NCBI GenBank assembly: GCA_028707085.1
Contig: JAQTUW010000008.1
Span: 24,192 to 88,191, forward strand
DNA: 64,000 nucleotides
Direction of reading: 5' to 3'
Origin: Methylococcales bacterium
GTDB taxonomy: Bacteria > Pseudomonadota > Gammaproteobacteria > Methylococcales > Methylomonadaceae
Shown: one piece after another, positions 48,069 through 58,462 of the stretch
Layout: each line of letters opens with the position of its first letter
Numbering within the stretch: position 1 is the first letter of the stretch
The notes under the pieces: model-generated
What the model saw: the letters and a program-made list of their open reading frames with translations, nothing else
What the model was told of the DNA's origin: nothing
Database searches by the model: none
Translations under genes and position numbers: made by a program

Positions 48069-48503
48069 TTATTTTCCGAACAAATGCGGGCCTTTGGGCT
48101 GCGGTTTGTTTTGCAGGCAGAAATAGGCGGCGGCGTCGAACTTGATTTCCAGGGTCTGGGTGTCCTCATGCTCTTGCAAATATTTTTCGGCATCCACATC
48201 GGACAAATCCTCGGCGATATGGCTGGCGATGCAGTTGCAGCTTTCGGTGAAGCGCTTTTCGTCAATATCCTTGTTCACCGAGTTTTTCAATTCCCTGCTG
48301 ACGCAGTTTTTGGCGAAGGCGCTGGTAAATTTCTGTTTTACCGATTCGCTGGCCTCGCCGTAATCGACATGATTGGGTTTGGCCGGTTTACCGCCGGCTG
48401 GGGCGGTTTCCGTTTTGTCGCCGGAACAGGCGGCAAGCGAAACCAGGATCACAGGGATGGTCAGCAGGCCCAATAATTTATGGATAACTTTTGAGTGTTT
48501 CAT
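48069..48503 (-). CDS. Small lipoprotein of unknown function
   Basis: A 144-residue protein with a lipoprotein signal: basic start MKHSKVIHKLL, hydrophobic GLLTIPVILVSL and lipobox LAAC (Cys about 26). The mature part is charged and helical, with four cysteines (NCVSREL, SCNCIA and FCLQN) that may pair as disulfides in the periplasm. No family was recognised. It lies between hemL and gmk on the same strand. Confidence 0.72.
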   Translation of the reverse strand: MKHSKVIHKLLGLLTIPVILVSLAACSGDKTETAPAGGKPAKPNHVDYGEASESVKQKFTSAFAKNCVSRELKNSVNKDIDEKRFTESCNCIASHIAEDLSDVDAEKYLQEHEDTQTLEIKFDAAAYFCLQNKPQPKGPHLFGK

Positions 48504-48521
48504 TTTCTATTTGCTCTGGCG

Positions 48522-49286
<765 letters not shown>

Positions 49287-49337
49287 TCATCCGCGCTGTA
49301 TCGTTGCCGCAACTCCATTGCCGCCGACTGATCCCAC

Positions 49338-52061
49338 ATGACCGAAACCGCTCCCCAAAAACTGATACTGGTCGATGGCTCATCCTTTTTGTTCCGGGCT
49401 TTCCATGCCGTGCCGTCATTGAACAACGCCAAAGGCGAACCCACCAATGCGATTTACGGGGTTTCCAACATGCTGCGCAAACTGATTAACGATTACGACA
49501 CACCGTATTTTACCGTGGTGTTTGATGCGCCGGGAAAAACCTTCCGCCATGAGCTTTACAATGAGTATAAATCTCACCGTCCACCCATGCCCGACGATTT
49601 GCGGGTGCAGATCGCGCCTTTGCACGAATTGATTAGAACCCTGGGTTTGCCGCTGATTATCGAAGACGGCGTCGAAGCCGACGATGTGATGGGCAGCCTG
49701 GCGCAAACGGCGGTACAGCATGGGTTTCAGGTGGTCATCTCAACCGGCGACAAAGACATGGCGCAACTGGTCAGCGAGCAGATTACCCTGGAAAACACCA
49801 TGACCAATACCCGGCTGGATATCAAGGGCGTGGAAGAAAAATTCGGCGTTAAGCCGGAACAGATCATCGACTATCTGGCGCTGATGGGCGATGCGGTGGA
49901 CAACATACCCGGCGTACCCAAAGTCGGGCCGAAAACGGCGGCCAAATGGCTGCAGGAATATGGCGATCTGGATAATCTGATGGCCCATGCCGATGACATC
50001 AAGGGCAAGATCGGCGAAAACCTTCGTGAAAGTCTGGCTCAGCTGCCGCTGTCCAGAACTCTGACCACCATCAAATGCGATGTGGCGGTGCATTATACGC
50101 TGCAAGACCTGAAACGCCGGGAGCCGGATATCGCCGGTTTGCGGCGGCAACTGGGCGAGCTGGGTTTCAATAGCTGGCTAAAAACCCTGAACGGCAACGG
50201 CAAGGACAGCGCCCGGCCGGCCGAACCCGCTCCGGCCGCGCCGCCGCATACCGCCAGGGATTACCGAACCATTCTCACCCAGGCCGATTTCGACAACTGG
50301 TTGCAAAGGCTGAAACAGGCCGAACTGTTTGCCTTCGATACCGAAACCACCAGTCTCGATTATAGCGCAGCCCGAATCGTCGGCGTCTCCTTCGCCGTGC
50401 AGCCCGGCGAGGCGGCCTATGTCCCCCTGGCCCACGATTACGCCGACGCGCCGCCGCAGCTTGACCGGCAAACCGTGCTGGATGCCTTGAAACCGTTGCT
50501 GGAAGACCCGGCCAGAGCCAAACTGGGACAAAATCTGAAATACGACGCCCATGTTCTGCACAATCACGGCATCAATTTGCGCGGCATACGCCATGACACC
50601 ATGCTGGAATCCTATGTGCTAAACAGCACCGCCAGCAAACATAATATGGACGACCTTGCCAAATACTATCTGGGCGTGACCACCATCCATTTCGAAGACA
50701 TTGCCGGCAAGGGCGCCAAACAGATCGGCTTTCAGGAAGTGCCTGTCGAACAGGCGGCGGAATATGCCGCCGAAGATGCCGATATAACCTTGCGCCTGCA
50801 TCAGACCCTGTCTGAACAACTTATCCGCCAGCCACGGCTATGGGATTTATACAATCAGCTTGAAGTACCCCTGATAGCCGTGTTGACCCGGATCGAGGAA
50901 AACGGCGTACTGATAGACAGCGCCATGCTGGCCCAGCAAAGCCTGGAACTGGCGAACCGGATGTTAGGTATCGAGCAGCAGGCGCACGATCTGGCTGGTT
51001 CGGCCTTCAACATAGGCTCGCCCAAGCAGATACAGGAAATCCTCTACGATCGCCTTAATCTGCCGGTACTGAAGAAAACCCCCAAAGGCCAGCCCTCCAC
51101 CGATGAATCGGTGCTGCAGGAATTGGCGGCGGACTATCCCTTGCCACGGCTGATTCTGGATTATCGCAGCATGAGCAAGCTCAAATCCACCTACACCGAC
51201 AAACTGCCGCAACAGATCAATCCGCGAACCGGCCGGGTGCATACCTCCTATCATCAGGCGGTAGCAGCCACTGGCCGTCTGTCCTCTTCCGACCCCAATC
51301 TGCAAAATATCCCGATACGCAGCGAGGAAGGCCGCAAAATTCGTCAGGCTTTTATCGCCCCGCCCGGTTATAAAATGGTCGCCGCCGACTATTCGCAGAT
51401 CGAATTACGCATCATGGCTCATCTCTCCGGCGACAGCGGTTTGCTGGCCGCGTTTTCGCAAGGCGTGGATGTGCATAGGGCGACGGCGGCCGAGGTGTTC
51501 GAGGTGGATATCGATCAGGTTACCCAGGATTTGCGGCGCTCGGCCAAGGCTATCAATTTTGGACTGATTTACGGTATGTCATCCTTTGGGCTTGCCCAGC
51601 AACTGGGCTTGACCCGAAACCAGGCGCAGGCCTATATCGACCTTTATTTCAGCCGTTATCCGGGCGTGAAGCAGTATATGGACAATATCCGCGAACAGGC
51701 CAGGCAGCAAGGCTATGTGGAAACCATTTTCGGGCGGCGGCTGTATTTGCCGGACATCAATGCCCGCAACGCAGCGCAACGGCAATACGCTGAACGCACA
51801 GCCATCAACGCCCCCATGCAGGGCAGCGCCGCCGACATCATCAAGCGGGCTATGCTGGATTGCGACGCCTGGATCAGAGGCAGCGGCGCCGATCTAAAAA
51901 TGATCATGCAGGTGCACGACGAGCTGGTGTTCGAAGCGCCGGAAGCCGAACTGAAAAGCCATGTCGAAACCATACGCGGCATCATGTCCGGGGCGGCCGA
52001 GTTACTGGCGCCGCTGGTGGTGGATGTGGGCTGGGGGGAGAATTGGGATGAGGCGCATTGA
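49338..52061 (+). CDS. polA: DNA polymerase I
   Basis: A 907-residue three-domain replication and repair enzyme: 5'-3' exonuclease (about 1-285, DGSSFLFRAFHA, TGDKDMAQLV), 3'-5' exonuclease (about 310-500, FAFDTETTSLDY, intact DxE) and polymerase (about 520-907, DYSQIELRIMAHLSGD, RRSAKAINFGLIYGMSSFG, and MQVHDELVFE motif C). All key acidic residues are present, so proofreading should be active. Alone on the plus strand between gmk and engB. Confidence 0.98.
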   Translation: MTETAPQKLILVDGSSFLFRAFHAVPSLNNAKGEPTNAIYGVSNMLRKLINDYDTPYFTVVFDAPGKTFRHELYNEYKSHRPPMPDDLRVQIAPLHELIRTLGLPLIIEDGVEADDVMGSLAQTAVQHGFQVVISTGDKDMAQLVSEQITLENTMTNTRLDIKGVEEKFGVKPEQIIDYLALMGDAVDNIPGVPKVGPKTAAKWLQEYGDLDNLMAHADDIKGKIGENLRESLAQLPLSRTLTTIKCDVAVHYTLQDLKRREPDIAGLRRQLGELGFNSWLKTLNGNGKDSARPAEPAPAAPPHTARDYRTILTQADFDNWLQRLKQAELFAFDTETTSLDYSAARIVGVSFAVQPGEAAYVPLAHDYADAPPQLDRQTVLDALKPLLEDPARAKLGQNLKYDAHVLHNHGINLRGIRHDTMLESYVLNSTASKHNMDDLAKYYLGVTTIHFEDIAGKGAKQIGFQEVPVEQAAEYAAEDADITLRLHQTLSEQLIRQPRLWDLYNQLEVPLIAVLTRIEENGVLIDSAMLAQQSLELANRMLGIEQQAHDLAGSAFNIGSPKQIQEILYDRLNLPVLKKTPKGQPSTDESVLQELAADYPLPRLILDYRSMSKLKSTYTDKLPQQINPRTGRVHTSYHQAVAATGRLSSSDPNLQNIPIRSEEGRKIRQAFIAPPGYKMVAADYSQIELRIMAHLSGDSGLLAAFSQGVDVHRATAAEVFEVDIDQVTQDLRRSAKAINFGLIYGMSSFGLAQQLGLTRNQAQAYIDLYFSRYPGVKQYMDNIREQARQQGYVETIFGRRLYLPDINARNAAQRQYAERTAINAPMQGSAADIIKRAMLDCDAWIRGSGADLKMIMQVHDELVFEAPEAELKSHVETIRGIMSGAAELLAPLVVDVGWGENWDEAH

Positions 52062-52119
52062 AAGGGGAGTTCAGAGCATGAGCATTGAGTTTTGTAACAA
52101 GTAGCAGACTCGCCGCTTA

Positions 52120-52734
52120 TTAATCGTGACTAGGCTTTCTGAACTTGAACCACTCGTCCAGTATGTAATGGATATCGTCGATACCGGTCTTGTTGAGCGC
52201 GGAAAACAACTGGATGGTCACTGCAATGCTGGCTTTGCCGAGTTCTCTCTGGACTTTTAACTGGGTGTTTTTGGCCGCGCCGTAGTTCAGCTTGTCGGCT
52301 TTGGTGAGCAGAATATGTAAAGGCAGGCCACTGTGTTCGCACCATTCCACCATTTGCCAGTCGAATTCCGTCAGCGGATGGCGGATATCCATGATTAGCA
52401 CGATGCCGCATAACGCCTTGCGCTCCTTCAGATAGGTCTCCATCATTTTTTGCCATTCTTTTTTAATGGACTCCGGCACTTTTGCGTAGCCATAACCCGG
52501 TAAATCCACCAGTTTCCGGCTATCGTCTATGGCAAAAAAGTTTAGCAACTGGGTGCGCCCCGGGGTTTTGCTGACTCGGGCCAGGGCATTTTGCTGAACC
52601 AGAGTATTGATGGCGCTGGATTTGCCTGAATTGGATCGGCCGGCAAAAGCGATTTCCATGCCCTGATCGGGCGGCGCATCCTGTAGGCGTGGTGCGCTGT
52701 TGATGAATTTTGCCTGATGGTACACTGGATTCAT
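52120..52734 (-). CDS. engB: Ribosome biogenesis GTPase EngB (YihA/YsxC)
   Basis: A 204-residue GTPase needed for 50S ribosome assembly. G1 is [12 protein letters not shown] (about 32-43), G2 includes KTPGRTQ, G3 is DLPGYG and G4 TKAD. The N-terminal [19 protein letters not shown] is usual. It converges with polA and diverges from the cytochrome c4 gene. On the minus strand a TATAAT-like box lies near 52776-52781, though without a good -35 element. Confidence 0.95.
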   Translation of the reverse strand: MNPVYHQAKFINSAPRLQDAPPDQGMEIAFAGRSNSGKSSAINTLVQQNALARVSKTPGRTQLLNFFAIDDSRKLVDLPGYGYAKVPESIKKEWQKMMETYLKERKALCGIVLIMDIRHPLTEFDWQMVEWCEHSGLPLHILLTKADKLNYGAAKNTQLKVQRELGKASIAVTIQLFSALNKTGIDDIHYILDEWFKFRKPSHD

Positions 52735-52782
52735 CTCAATCTCGCTTAGTCATTATAAATCGGTTAGAATCCGGTTATTATA

Positions 52783-52808
52783 GCCTCTGGCGCAAGTATT
52801 CAGAGGGC
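52783..52808 (+). promoter_or_regulatory. Hairpin in cytochrome c4 leader
   Basis: CCTCTG (52784-52789) pairs with CAGAGG (52801-52806) around an 11-nt loop, followed by GCTTTTA on the plus strand, 35 bp before the cytochrome c4 start. Terminator-like, so possibly an attenuator, or the end of read-through. Confidence 0.4.
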
Positions 52809-52843
52809 TTTTACCTTGATTATATTTCCTGACAGGACTCATC

Positions 52844-53512
52844 ATGTTAAAAACACTGCTGATTGCTTCCATTTCCCTGACGCTCACAACCCTTACCGGC
52901 AATGCATTCGCCCAGGGTGGCGGCAGTGGCAAAACCAAAGCGGCCGCCTGCGCGGGATGCCACGGCGAAGACGGCAATAGCGCCATGCCGGGTTTCCCTA
53001 AGCTGGCCGGACAGCACAAAGGCTACCTTGTCAAGCAGTTGCAGGCTTTCAAAAACGGCAACAGAATCTCGTCGATGATGGGAGCCTTGGCCGCCGGTCT
53101 GGATGATCGGAGCATCGATGAAATTGCTGACTATTACGCGGCCAATAGAATTACCGCCAACCCTGCTCCTGCTTTACCGGATAGCGACGATGAAGATACC
53201 CGAACCGAAGCCCAAAAGAAGGAAGAGATGGCAAGCCTGATAGCCGCAGGCGGCAATCTGTATCGTAACGGCGATCTGGCAACCGCCGTTTCGGCCTGCA
53301 TCGCCTGCCACGGCCCGTTCGGCGAAGGCAACAGGCCCGGCTCGTTTCCGTCTTTACATTCGCAACACGCCGATTATCTGATTAAAACCCTGACCGATTT
53401 TAAAAACGGCAATCGCACCAAAAGCCGGGAAAACATGATGTACATGATAGCCAGCAAAATGAGCGATCAGGAAATCAAGGCGGTCGCCTATTACATTTCA
53501 ACCCTGAAATAA
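52844..53512 (+). CDS. Diheme cytochrome c4
   Basis: A 222-residue periplasmic electron carrier with two homologous cytochrome c domains. A signal peptide covers about 1-24 (LTTLTGNAFA). The heme motifs are CAGCH (about 37-41) and CIACH (about 147-151), each with a later Met (SSMMGALAAGL and YMIASKMSDQ). Cytochrome c4 hands electrons from the bc1 complex to terminal oxidases. In methanotrophs such proteins are frequent but this one could serve any respiratory branch. The hairpin at 52783-52808 lies in its leader. Confidence 0.92.
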   Translation: MLKTLLIASISLTLTTLTGNAFAQGGGSGKTKAAACAGCHGEDGNSAMPGFPKLAGQHKGYLVKQLQAFKNGNRISSMMGALAAGLDDRSIDEIADYYAANRITANPAPALPDSDDEDTRTEAQKKEEMASLIAAGGNLYRNGDLATAVSACIACHGPFGEGNRPGSFPSLHSQHADYLIKTLTDFKNGNRTKSRENMMYMIASKMSDQEIKAVAYYISTLK

Positions 53513-53569
53513 GCCATCACCGTAGCGCTCCGGCTGTTGCGACGTCTTAAAAAATGCCAGCCCCCGGCT

Positions 53570-54730
53570 ATGTCTGCAAACGAAAATGAGATCATCATTG
53601 CCACCATCATGCGGCCGTCCGGCGAAACCGGCGTGCAGGCTCACTTTAACTGCTTTCGGGATTTTCTTTCTTCCCGTCAGTATCGGCCGCGGCTGATCAC
53701 CCCTTTTTCATCACCCGGGGCGCTGGTCTATCCGCTGTTCGCGGTCAGAAAAATCCTGGATAAACTGTCCGGGCCCGCAAGCGTATGGTGGTATCGCTAC
53801 TGGCATGCATTTTTTTTGCGGATGGCCTTAAAAAAATACTTGAAGAACGGCGCGGCTTGCGTCGTTTATGCGCAATGTCCGGTGTCCGCCGATGCGGCGC
53901 TACGCGCCAGAGTATCTGCAAGGCAGCGGGTGGTCATGGTGGTGCATTTCAATATTTCCCAGGCCGATGAATGGGCGGGCAAAGGCCGGATTGCTGAGGG
54001 CGGTTCGTTCTATCAGGCAATTCGTGATTTCGAGGCCAGGGTGTTACCCAAGCTGGATGGTCTGGTGTTTGTCTCGGCATTCATGCAGCGGGAGCTGATC
54101 AAACGGATTCCGGCGCTGGCCGGGGTGTCGGCGGCTATCGTGCCCAATTTCCTTCCCGATCCCGGCGAGACCGGGACACAAAATAGCGATGCCGATCTAA
54201 TCAGCATCGGCACCCTGGAAGCCAGAAAAAACCAGCGCTATTTGCTGGAAATTCTGGTCGCTCTGCGCGAACGGGGTGTCACCCTGAGGCTAAGCATCAT
54301 CGGCGACGGCCCGGACAGAGCCATGCTGGAGGCGGCGGCCTGCGCCCTGAAGGTGGATGAGCTGGTGCATTTTGCCGGTTTTGTGGCTGATGCCGCCGAA
54401 TGGATAGCCCTCCATAAAGCTTGTATCCATGTGGCTAGCATCGAAAACCTGCCCGTCACGCTGCTGGAAGCCATTGCCCGTGGCCGCCCGCTGTTTGTCG
54501 CCGCCGTGGGCGGGGTGCCGGAAATATTGGCCAGCGGCAATCTCGGACTGGCCTTACCGCTGGATGACGCCGCAACGGCCGCCGAGCTTATCGCAGGAGC
54601 CATCAATGATCCGGAATGGATGGCCGCGGCGGGGCTTGCCGCGCGCCAGAGTTATCTCGGAAATTACAGCAGCGATGTTTGCGGAGAGAGATTGCTGGGT
54701 TTTTTGTTGTCAACCAACCCTGAAAAATGA
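53570..54730 (+). CDS. Glycosyltransferase family 4
   Basis: A 386-residue GT-B glycosyltransferase. The acceptor half starts NEIIIATIMRPSGETGVQAHFNCF. Donor-half motifs are IGTLEARKNQRYLLEILVAL (about 210-230), HFAGFVADAAEWI, and SIENLPVTLLEAIARGRP with the E-x7-E pair. ATG 53570 is preferred over an upstream TTG because the sequence between them is unrelated. The gene stands outside both glycan clusters, after the cytochrome gene, with no operon partner other than the small gene that follows. Confidence 0.88.
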   Translation: MSANENEIIIATIMRPSGETGVQAHFNCFRDFLSSRQYRPRLITPFSSPGALVYPLFAVRKILDKLSGPASVWWYRYWHAFFLRMALKKYLKNGAACVVYAQCPVSADAALRARVSARQRVVMVVHFNISQADEWAGKGRIAEGGSFYQAIRDFEARVLPKLDGLVFVSAFMQRELIKRIPALAGVSAAIVPNFLPDPGETGTQNSDADLISIGTLEARKNQRYLLEILVALRERGVTLRLSIIGDGPDRAMLEAAACALKVDELVHFAGFVADAAEWIALHKACIHVASIENLPVTLLEAIARGRPLFVAAVGGVPEILASGNLGLALPLDDAATAAELIAGAINDPEWMAAAGLAARQSYLGNYSSDVCGERLLGFLLSTNPEK

Positions 54731-54815
54731 GTGGAAATATGCTAGTGTAAAAGCTGATCAGTTATTCCTGCTTTCACGGAATGGCGCCGAACAGTCACGC
54801 TTACGGAACCTGAAA

Positions 54816-55130
54816 ATGAATGAACCTGCCGAAAATTGCGAATGTCGTTATTTCATCAGTTATAGCGGTATAAAATTACCGTTAAAGCTGGTAACCCCCA
54901 TTACGGAAGCCGAGTTGCAAAACCGCAATACCTTTTTTAAAGCTTTTTTTGACGAGCAAGACAGGCTGATGCTCTGCCAAAAACTGGTTTATGGTGAAGT
55001 CGAGCTGGAACACCGTTACAGTTATTATGGAAACGGCGTGTTGAAGGCGGCGGAGATTACTGATGCGGACGGCGAACTGACCGTGCTGGCCTTCGATGAA
55101 GCCGGCGAGCCGATTGAAGAGGTCGATTAG
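54816..55130 (+). CDS. Small cytoplasmic protein (possibly DUF6156)
   Basis: A 104-residue protein, MNEPAENCECRYFISYSG..., with a beta-rich pattern: YFISYSGIKLPLKLVTPI, FFDEQDRLMLCQKLVYGEVELEHRYSYYGNG, and an acidic end GEPIEEVD. It resembles small proteins annotated DUF6156 from memory, without proof. The reading frame lies inside a longer open frame starting at 54429 whose upstream half overlaps the glycosyltransferase and is not coding. The start at 54816 fits the protein's own codon pattern. Confidence 0.68.
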   Translation: MNEPAENCECRYFISYSGIKLPLKLVTPITEAELQNRNTFFKAFFDEQDRLMLCQKLVYGEVELEHRYSYYGNGVLKAAEITDADGELTVLAFDEAGEPIEEVD

Positions 55131-55143
55131 GCTAAGCTCTTAG

Positions 55144-56340
55144 TCATACCCCAACGGCGGCAAAACTGTCGTGGTCGGCGACCGCCTGCGCGGTGCGTCT
55201 TATCAGTTCCAGATTGCTGGTAAGATCCATCATATCGCCGATTGCCAGGGTAATCACCATGGCCTCCAGGGCATAGGTCAGATGCGCCCGATAACGATGA
55301 TAGAGATATTGTTCGTCGAGTTCCCGTATGCCTCGATTGTCCAGGGTGGCCAGATACAGGGTCAGTAACTGTTTTTCGTGGGCGCGGCGGGTTTCCGGCG
55401 CTAGCGAATTGGCCAGGAAATAGGCGATATCGCCGATGCCTTCTCCGGTACGGATCAGTTGCCAGTCCAGAAAGCCCGGCACAGCGCCATTCCAGAAAAA
55501 ATTGCCCGGATGGCAGTCATGATGCACCAGGGTTTGCACGCCGCCAGCTAAAAATTTCATGATGCGCCTCCGATTGGCGGCATATCGTAGCGCCGGTGTA
55601 TGCAGTTGCGCCGGAATCAACGTGCCGGTCAGCGACAGGCCGCGCTTCATTAAGGGTACCGCCAGTAGACTGCCCAGATGGTTTTCGGCGCTGGCGTTGA
55701 ACCCGCCCAGCCAGTCGTGAGCAGCGAATAAATCGCTTCTGTTCCAGAAATGCGCATGAAATTCGGCCAATTGTTCGATGACCTGGATTGCCTGTTCAAG
55801 CGATAAGGCGTCGCTGGGTTGACCCGGGGTAAAACCCAACTCGCTCAGGTCGCTCATCACCAGTGTTGAACCAAAACCGAAACGGCTCTGGGCCGCCAGC
55901 ACCGGCGGCAGCCTGAGCGGGGTAGTGCCGGACAAGGAGTTATAAAAGCTGATTTCCTTATGCAGCAATCGCGGTAATGCGGTAATCATCCGCGATTTGA
56001 GATGCCGGGAAGGGATTTTCACAAACCAGTTTGCAGGCAAGATATCCGTGGCGCTGTGATCAACCTGGACTCTAAGTCGGGTTGTGGTGCCGATGTTGAT
56101 GGACTGGATAGCGATATCCGTCACTTTCGCCTGGGGAGCATGGTGATTCACGATGCTTTGCGCCCAGAGTCTATTCAGTTGCTGCGGGCGGTGTGCAAGA
56201 ATATTTTTTTTCACTGATCTGTCTAAATTTAACGGGTTGGAACAAATCCGGAGGAAATTCGGTCTGTTGATAATCGCATTTTTACAGCGCCTGCGTACAG
56301 GAACTTTTAAAAAATCCGCCATGGCCCGGTGATCATGCAC
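55144..56340 (-). CDS. APH/EcKL-like kinase family protein
   Basis: A protein of up to 398 residues with the aminoglycoside phosphotransferase fold. The catalytic loop is LVHHDCHPGNFFW (about 270-282) and the Mg-binding motif FLDWQLIRTGEGIGDIAYFL follows. N-terminal half contacts ATP (VMSDLSELGF). The nearest type by pattern is the ecdysteroid/choline-like kinase group; the substrate is unknown. A GTG at 56214 (MKKNILAHRPQQLNRLW) is a likely alternative start, because the first 42 residues look non-homologous and basic. Confidence 0.78.
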   Translation of the reverse strand: MHDHRAMADFLKVPVRRRCKNAIINRPNFLRICSNPLNLDRSVKKNILAHRPQQLNRLWAQSIVNHHAPQAKVTDIAIQSINIGTTTRLRVQVDHSATDILPANWFVKIPSRHLKSRMITALPRLLHKEISFYNSLSGTTPLRLPPVLAAQSRFGFGSTLVMSDLSELGFTPGQPSDALSLEQAIQVIEQLAEFHAHFWNRSDLFAAHDWLGGFNASAENHLGSLLAVPLMKRGLSLTGTLIPAQLHTPALRYAANRRRIMKFLAGGVQTLVHHDCHPGNFFWNGAVPGFLDWQLIRTGEGIGDIAYFLANSLAPETRRAHEKQLLTLYLATLDNRGIRELDEQYLYHRYRAHLTYALEAMVITLAIGDMMDLTSNLELIRRTAQAVADHDSFAAVGV

Positions 56341-56447
56341 AATCCGGGCTATGGACGCGGGTTTGATTGCAAAGGGTAAACCGATAGAATGTACGAACTA
56401 TTGCCCTACAGATTTGTCCCATTTTAAATTCAACTATAAACACAATA

Positions 56448-57440
56448 ATGATGACGGTTAAGAATCTCTCCACTTCGCAAACAGCCCTGCAACAGTTAAA
56501 AGATTTTATCAACACACGTATCATCGGTCAGGAAGTTCTGGTGGAGCGAATGTTAATCGCCTTGCTGGCGGACGGGCATCTGCTGGTCGAGGGCGCGCCC
56601 GGACTGGCAAAAACCAGAGCCATCAACGTTCTGAGCCAGAGCATAGAGGCCGATTTTCACCGGGTGCAGTTTACTCCTGATTTATTGCCAGCGGATTTGA
56701 CCGGAACCGAAATTTATCGGCCCCAGCAAGGCCATTTCGAGTTTCAGAAAGGCCCGTTGTTTCACAATCTGATACTGGCGGACGAAATTAACCGGGCGCC
56801 GGCCAAAGTGCAGGCCGCATTGCTGGAGGCAATGGCCGAGCGGCAAATTACCGTAGGCAAGGCCACTTATCCGTTGCCTGCGCTGTTTATGGTCATGGCC
56901 ACCCAGAATCCGATTGAACAGGAAGGCACCTATCCTCTGCCGGAAGCTCAACTGGACAGATTCCTGCTGCATGTAAAAATCGATTATCCGAATGCGATCC
57001 ACGAGCAGACCATTTTGCATCTGGCCCGCGCCGAAGCCAGTGGCGGCCTGCAACATGCGGTCATCGGCAGCCCGCAAAAAATCAGCGGACAGACCGTGTT
57101 TACCGCTCGCCAGGAAGTGCTGTCCATCTACATGGCAGAAAGCCTGGAACAATACCTGCTGCAAATCGTTCTGGCTACCCGCAACCCCGGCGTTTACGGC
57201 CAGGATCTGCGCAACTGGATACAGTATGGCGCCAGCCCACGGGCGAGCATCGCTCTGGATCGTTGCTCCCGCGCCAAGGCTTGGCTGGAACAGCGTGATT
57301 TTGTTGATCCCGGCGACATTCAGGACATTGCCTTTGATGTGTTACGCCACAGGCTGATTCTATCTTATGAGGCGGAAGCGGAAGGCATTACCACCGACGA
57401 TGTCATCAAACAATTGATAGCCCGTATCGCCGTACCGTAA
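56448..57440 (+). CDS. MoxR-family AAA+ ATPase
   Basis: A 330-residue MoxR ATPase. Walker A is EGAPGLAKTRAIN (about 45-57), Walker B is LILADEINRAPAKVQ (about 107-121), with sensor 1 in VMATQNPIEQEGTYPLPEAQLDRF, and a lid with RASIALDRCSRAKA. MoxR proteins act as chaperone-like remodelers with the von Willebrand proteins encoded behind it. It is the first gene of a six-gene plus-strand operon; the next starts 34 bp on. Confidence 0.95.
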   Translation: MMTVKNLSTSQTALQQLKDFINTRIIGQEVLVERMLIALLADGHLLVEGAPGLAKTRAINVLSQSIEADFHRVQFTPDLLPADLTGTEIYRPQQGHFEFQKGPLFHNLILADEINRAPAKVQAALLEAMAERQITVGKATYPLPALFMVMATQNPIEQEGTYPLPEAQLDRFLLHVKIDYPNAIHEQTILHLARAEASGGLQHAVIGSPQKISGQTVFTARQEVLSIYMAESLEQYLLQIVLATRNPGVYGQDLRNWIQYGASPRASIALDRCSRAKAWLEQRDFVDPGDIQDIAFDVLRHRLILSYEAEAEGITTDDVIKQLIARIAVP

Positions 57441-57474
57441 TGCAGGGTAGCACAATAATAGTAGTATCATTGAT

Positions 57475-58404
57475 ATGAACGCCCAATCAATAGCCAGTGA
57501 TGAGCGGATCGCCATCACCTTGAAAAATTTGGTCGATCTTGCAGGGCCGGCGGCGTCGCTGAATTTGTCTAACGGCAAAATTCGGGCCTCGCAAAGTGGC
57601 AATTACGTTTCTCAGCTCAAGGGTCGCGGCATGGCGTTTGAGGAAACCCGGCTGTACCAGCCCGGCGATGATGTGAGGCGCATGGACTGGCGGGTGACAG
57701 CCCGCACGGACAAACCGCACAGCAAGATTTTCCGTGAAGAACGGGAAAAACCGCTGTTCATTTCGGTGGATTACCGATCGACCATGCAGTTTGCCACCCG
57801 TGGCGTGTTCAAATCGGTGCAGGCCGCCAGGCTGGCCGGTCTGCTGGCTTGGGCGGCGTTGCGGCGCGGCGACCGGATCGGCGGACAAATTTTCAGTAAT
57901 AGCGGCTGTCAGGAATTGAAGCCGCATACCGGCAAATCGGCATTGCTGCATTTTTTTAATGCGTTAGTTAATCCGGTTTATCAGCCGATAGCCGAAAATA
58001 ATTTTGAAAAAGTGCTAGGCAGATTGATGCATCATGCCCATCCAGGCAGCCAGGTTTTTATTTTGAGCGATTTCCGGGGGCTTACGGCGGCGGCGGAATA
58101 TTATCTTGCCAGTCTTGCCCGCCATTGCGATGTGGTGCTGGTGCTGATTTCCGATCCGCTGGAAATCCGGCTGCCCGTCAAGGGCCGTTACCGCTTTACC
58201 GATATGCTACGCGAGGTGGTGATAGACAGTAGCGATCAAAGCCGATTGAACGCGTATCAACAGCAATTTGAGGCGCGGCGGCAATATTTGCAGCAATTGT
58301 GCCGAAAATTGCGGATGAGTTGGTTGACGTGCAGCACCAATCGGCAGCCCATCGAAACTTTGCTGGCCTTCTATGGCAAACCCGGACGCAATACATCAGG
58401 CTGA
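57475..58404 (+). CDS. DUF58 domain protein
   Basis: A 309-residue DUF58 protein, the standard partner of MoxR. Diagnostic stretches are RGMAFEETRLYQPGDDVRRMDWRVTARTDKPHSKIFREE (read in parts, about 44-83) and LFISVDYRSTMQF, which is a VWA-like strand with D-x-R-S-T in place of a strict MIDAS. The family is thought to link MoxR to metal or protein-complex assembly, with no settled reaction. Second gene of the operon. Confidence 0.93.
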   Translation: MNAQSIASDERIAITLKNLVDLAGPAASLNLSNGKIRASQSGNYVSQLKGRGMAFEETRLYQPGDDVRRMDWRVTARTDKPHSKIFREEREKPLFISVDYRSTMQFATRGVFKSVQAARLAGLLAWAALRRGDRIGGQIFSNSGCQELKPHTGKSALLHFFNALVNPVYQPIAENNFEKVLGRLMHHAHPGSQVFILSDFRGLTAAAEYYLASLARHCDVVLVLISDPLEIRLPVKGRYRFTDMLREVVIDSSDQSRLNAYQQQFEARRQYLQQLCRKLRMSWLTCSTNRQPIETLLAFYGKPGRNTSG

Positions 58405-58462
58405 CAACATGCATCATTCCTGTTTTTTCCCGGTTTGCGATTGAGAGCGGAACACAGAACTT

